In this document: in pieces, positions 61,500 to 64,000 of the stretch
How positions within the stretch are numbered: the first letter of the stretch is position 1
How the letters are laid out: every line of letters begins with the position of its first letter
Assembly (NCBI GenBank): GCA_035341665.1
Contig: DAOQVR010000002.1
Span: 310,001 to 374,000, forward strand
Source: DAOQVR01 sp035341665
GTDB taxonomy: Bacteria; Chloroflexota; Anaerolineae; JAAYZQ01
Direction: 5' to 3'
DNA: 64,000 nt
Notes under the pieces: generated by a model
Told to the model about the DNA's origin: nothing
Database searches by the model: none
Seen by the model: the letters and a program-made list of their open reading frames with translations, nothing else
Translations under genes and position numbers: made by a program

Positions 61500-63515
61500 C
61501 TACGGAGCGCCAAAAAGCGGAAGCGCCGGGGGGCGGAAGACGACGAGCCGGCCCGAGTCAAAGTCGACGTGCGCGAGGTATGTCGTGTCGTCCACCAGGA
61601 ATTCGGTGAGGAGGGGGCGTGTCTGGCTGTCCACCAGGCGGTAGCGCATGTACCAGATGCGCGGCCGGCCGGCGGCGGCTTCGTTGAGCCGCTGCGCCAT
61701 TGTCTCGGCCGTCATCGTGCCGTCCAGGACCAGCACCTGTTGCGGGCCGGAGTAGTGGCGGCCCAGCTGGGCATCCACATCCAGCAGCACCAAGTCCTCG
61801 GGGCCGGCATGTGCCTGGATGTAGTCCAGCTCAGCCTCATACGAGACGTTACGGTAGACCCAAGCATAACCGACACCGCGCAGCCGGGCCGTAAACAGCG
61901 GCTCCGCCACGCCATAGAAGCGCTCCGTGCGCAGCGACCGGAACTGGGCATCGCCCAGGTAGACGACGACGTAGTCGGCCACTACGAGGCCATGCTCGTC
62001 AAGGAGGTAGGTCTCCCCCGAGAAACGGGGCGCCAGGCCGGCCATGGGCCAGAGCGCCACCTTGAGCCGGTCCGCGTCCGGCTTGCCGTTGAGCCAGGTG
62101 GCCACCTGGTCCAGCCCTTCCCCCCAGCCGACCGAGATCGTCCGCGCTGCAGCACGGGTGCCCCCCAGCAGCGGATTGTAGGTCGCCAGGTAGTTCGGGT
62201 GGCCGGCGAGTGTCCAGCCTATCTGCCCGATCACCGCGAGGGACAGGCCGACCTGCAGCGCCCGACGCACGCCAGTGCGCATCCCCAGCGCCTCCAGCCA
62301 GCCCACCAAGCCGGCGGCGGCCAGCAAGTCGAGGGCGACGGCCGCCGGGAGCGTGTAGCGGGCATACTTGCTGGGGCTGAGAGACAGGAGGGCCAGGAAG
62401 CCCAGGGCATAGGCGGCCAGGGCGCCCGCCGGCAGCCGGCGGGCAGGCTTCCACGCCAGGCCGGCCAGCCAGGCTGCCAACCCGGCACTGGTGAGCGCCG
62501 TCAGGGCAAAGGCCAGCACGACCGGGTAAAAGGCGGGCCCGGGGTCGCCCACAGTCTGCCCGAGGAAAAAGTTGGCCGAGTCGGGGCGGGCGTTGTACTC
62601 GGCCACGGTAGCCACCAGCTTCTCGACCGTCTGCAGCGGTGCCGCCCACAGGGCGGGCCAAAGGACAAAGAACGTCGCGAGCGCCGCCCCACCCCACAGC
62701 AGGCCGTCCCGCACTAGCCTAAGGGCGACGCGGCGCAGCATGAGCGCCCAGGGCACGGGCACCCGTCCTCTGTCCTCCCTCATCTCGGGCGCGCCTGGAC
62801 CGTTTCCTGCAGCGGCCGGCAGCCGGTTCTTCCAGGCGGCGATCAGCAACACCACCGCTGCCACAAGGACCAGGTAGAGCGCCGGAAGCTTGGCAGAGAC
62901 GGCCGCCCCGGCCAGCACCCCTGCCAGCACCAAGGCTCGCGGCGAAGGCCGCCTGGCGTAGGCCAGCAGGGCCAAGAAGGCCAGCAACATAAGGCCGGCC
63001 AAGGTCGCATCCAGTGCCGCGGCGCGGGAGTGCGCCAGGAAGTAGGGATCGAAGGCCAGAAGGACGGCCCCCAGCAGCGCAACCCGGGCGCCAAAGACGC
63101 GGCGGCCCAAGGCATATGCGCCTGCCACCACGCCCGCCGAGAGCAGCGCGACTCCCCAGCGGGCCGCCGGCAGGAACTGCGCGGCCTGGCGCAGCAGGTC
63201 GGCGTCGAAGGCCAGGTAGCCCGGCCCGGCCCCTAGTGTGCTAAAGGCCTGCCAGCCGCCGGGCCGCACCAGCGCCCCGAGCAGGGCTGCCAAGCCCGAC
63301 ACCCAGAGAACGGGAACGCCGGGCTGGCCGATGATGAAGGTGCCGGCAAGGCGGCCCTGGAGCAGCGCCGTCCAAAACGCCACGCTGCCGTGGGTCCAGA
63401 AGAGCTCGTCCCAGGCGATGAAAGGCGCGGGGGCTACCACGCGCGGCAGGAGGGCCAGCATGAATAGCCCGCCGGTGACCAGCGCCGGCCGGACCTTCCA
63501 GCTCCTAATCCTCAT
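61500..63515 (-). CDS. PMT/GT39-like membrane glycosyltransferase without beta-sandwich domain
   Basis: 671 residues from ATG 63515, which overlaps the stop of the aminotransferase gene; ATG 63542 is an alternative start nine codons earlier. N-terminal FIAWDELFWTHGSVAFWTAL holds the DE pair of the GT39 catalytic loop. AHSRAAALDATLAGLMLLAF and SPSKYARYTLPAAVALDLLA resemble second-loop and late membrane segments of PMT enzymes. The C-terminal 150 residues are soluble (GETYLLDEHGLVVADYVVVY) and do not show the repeated WQA/PGE beta-sandwich found in other paralogues here. Confidence 0.8.
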   Translation of the reverse strand: MRIRSWKVRPALVTGGLFMLALLPRVVAPAPFIAWDELFWTHGSVAFWTALLQGRLAGTFIIGQPGVPVLWVSGLAALLGALVRPGGWQAFSTLGAGPGYLAFDADLLRQAAQFLPAARWGVALLSAGVVAGAYALGRRVFGARVALLGAVLLAFDPYFLAHSRAAALDATLAGLMLLAFLALLAYARRPSPRALVLAGVLAGAAVSAKLPALYLVLVAAVVLLIAAWKNRLPAAAGNGPGAPEMREDRGRVPVPWALMLRRVALRLVRDGLLWGGAALATFFVLWPALWAAPLQTVEKLVATVAEYNARPDSANFFLGQTVGDPGPAFYPVVLAFALTALTSAGLAAWLAGLAWKPARRLPAGALAAYALGFLALLSLSPSKYARYTLPAAVALDLLAAAGLVGWLEALGMRTGVRRALQVGLSLAVIGQIGWTLAGHPNYLATYNPLLGGTRAAARTISVGWGEGLDQVATWLNGKPDADRLKVALWPMAGLAPRFSGETYLLDEHGLVVADYVVVYLGDAQFRSLRTERFYGVAEPLFTARLRGVGYAWVYRNVSYEAELDYIQAHAGPEDLVLLDVDAQLGRHYSGPQQVLVLDGTMTAETMAQRLNEAAAGRPRIWYMRYRLVDSQTRPLLTEFLVDDTTYLAHVDFDSGRLVVFRPPALPLFGAP

Positions 63516-64000
63516 CCTCCCGTAGCCAGCGGGCCGTTGCATCTATCACCGCCCGCACCTCGCCGTCGTCCAGGAAGGGGTGAAGGGGCAGAGAGAGCAC
63601 TTGCTCAGCCGCCGCCTCGGCGTGGCGAAAGCTGCCGGGCAGCAGGCCGAGCGAGGCATAGGCAGGCTGCAGGTGAACGGGGGCCGGGTAGTGGACCTCG
63701 GCTCCCACGCCCTGCCGCGCCAGGGCTTCCCGCAGCGCTCCCCGCGCGGGGGAGCGGACGACGTAGAGGTGCCACGCATGCGCTCGCCCGGGGAGCTCAA
63801 CAGGAAGCCGCAGGGAGCGCCCGGTAGAGCTGGCAGGCGCCTCAAAGGTACGCAGCCCGGCAGAGTATCGGGCTGCGATCTGCGCCCGGCGAGCGTTCCA
63901 CGACTCGAGGAAGGGCAGCTTGGCGCGAAGGATCGCCGCCTGCAGCTCGTCCAGCCGGCTGTTGGCACCCACCAGGTCGTGCCGGTAGTGTGCCGTCTGC
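63505..64000 (-). CDS. DegT/DnrJ/EryC1 (sugar) aminotransferase, C-terminal part (runs off the window)
   Basis: 165 residues are visible from the window edge to a TAG at 63505-63507. The segment HDLVGANSRLDELQAAILRA with the following KLPFLESWNARRAQIAARYS is the well-conserved substrate-side part of PLP-dependent nucleotide-sugar aminotransferases, and HYPAPVHLQPAY near the C terminus is also typical. The PLP Lys lies in the missing N-terminal half. It probably makes an amino sugar for the adjoining glycan genes. Its 3' end overlaps the PMT-like gene by 11 nt. Confidence 0.88.
   Translation of the reverse strand, partial: QTAHYRHDLVGANSRLDELQAAILRAKLPFLESWNARRAQIAARYSAGLRTFEAPASSTGRSLRLPVELPGRAHAWHLYVVRSPARGALREALARQGVGAEVHYPAPVHLQPAYASLGLLPGSFRHAEAAAEQVLSLPLHPFLDDGEVRAVIDATARWLREDED

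Overview
The window is 64 kb of high-GC bacterial DNA with almost every gene on the minus strand. Gene content and style suggest a Chloroflexota (Anaerolineae/Caldilineae-like) chromosome. The pointers are an archaeal-type AspRS, two CUT1 sugar ABC systems without ATPases, DUF11 surface proteins with short PL-type hydrophobic motifs, and a large family of PMT-like membrane glycosyltransferases with C-terminal beta-sandwich domains. This placement is inference from recalled family distribution; no 16S gene or marker search was possible. I saw no rRNA, tRNA, CRISPR array, prophage or transposase.

Layout. 1-6.7 kb: a partial two-component-propeller lipoprotein-like gene, dppA (the only plus-strand gene), a 4 x 55-bp hairpin repeat, asnS, aspS and a double-CDGSH Fe-S protein. 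6.8-11 kb: two acyltransferase-3 membrane proteins and oligoendopeptidase F. 11-22.8 kb: a LacI-controlled alpha-glucoside-type operon running regulator, substrate-binding protein, two permeases, small membrane protein, divergent GH13 enzyme, PfkB kinase and trehalose synthase. Its binding protein is a tandem in-frame duplication: two 432-residue units whose 1.1-kb cores appear identical. 22.8-26.7 kb: a second CUT1 operon (binding protein, two permeases, GNAT) whose stop codon sits inside the consensus promoter of the LacI gene.

26.7-64 kb: a cell-surface glycan/glycoprotein locus. It holds eight multi-pass PMT/GT39-, GT87- or DUF2079-type membrane proteins, two polyprenyl-phosphate sugar synthases (GT2), two GT4 enzymes, a flippase-like UPF0104 protein, a B12-binding radical SAM enzyme, a methyltransferase, a left-handed beta-helix acyltransferase, an alkaline-phosphatase-like lipoprotein, an SGNH hydrolase fused to propeller and Fn3-like parts, two DUF11/lectin-like surface proteins and a DegT aminotransferase. 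Many neighbours overlap by ATGA or GTGA, indicating translational coupling.

How it may work together (inference): GT2 enzymes charge a lipid carrier; the membrane glycosyltransferases transfer sugars on the outer face of the membrane; GT4, radical SAM, methyl- and acyl-transferases tailor the glycan; and the DUF11 and SGNH proteins are candidate surface clients or processors. Several well-formed sigma70-type promoters, terminator hairpins and hairpins between binding-protein and permease genes give the transcript structure.
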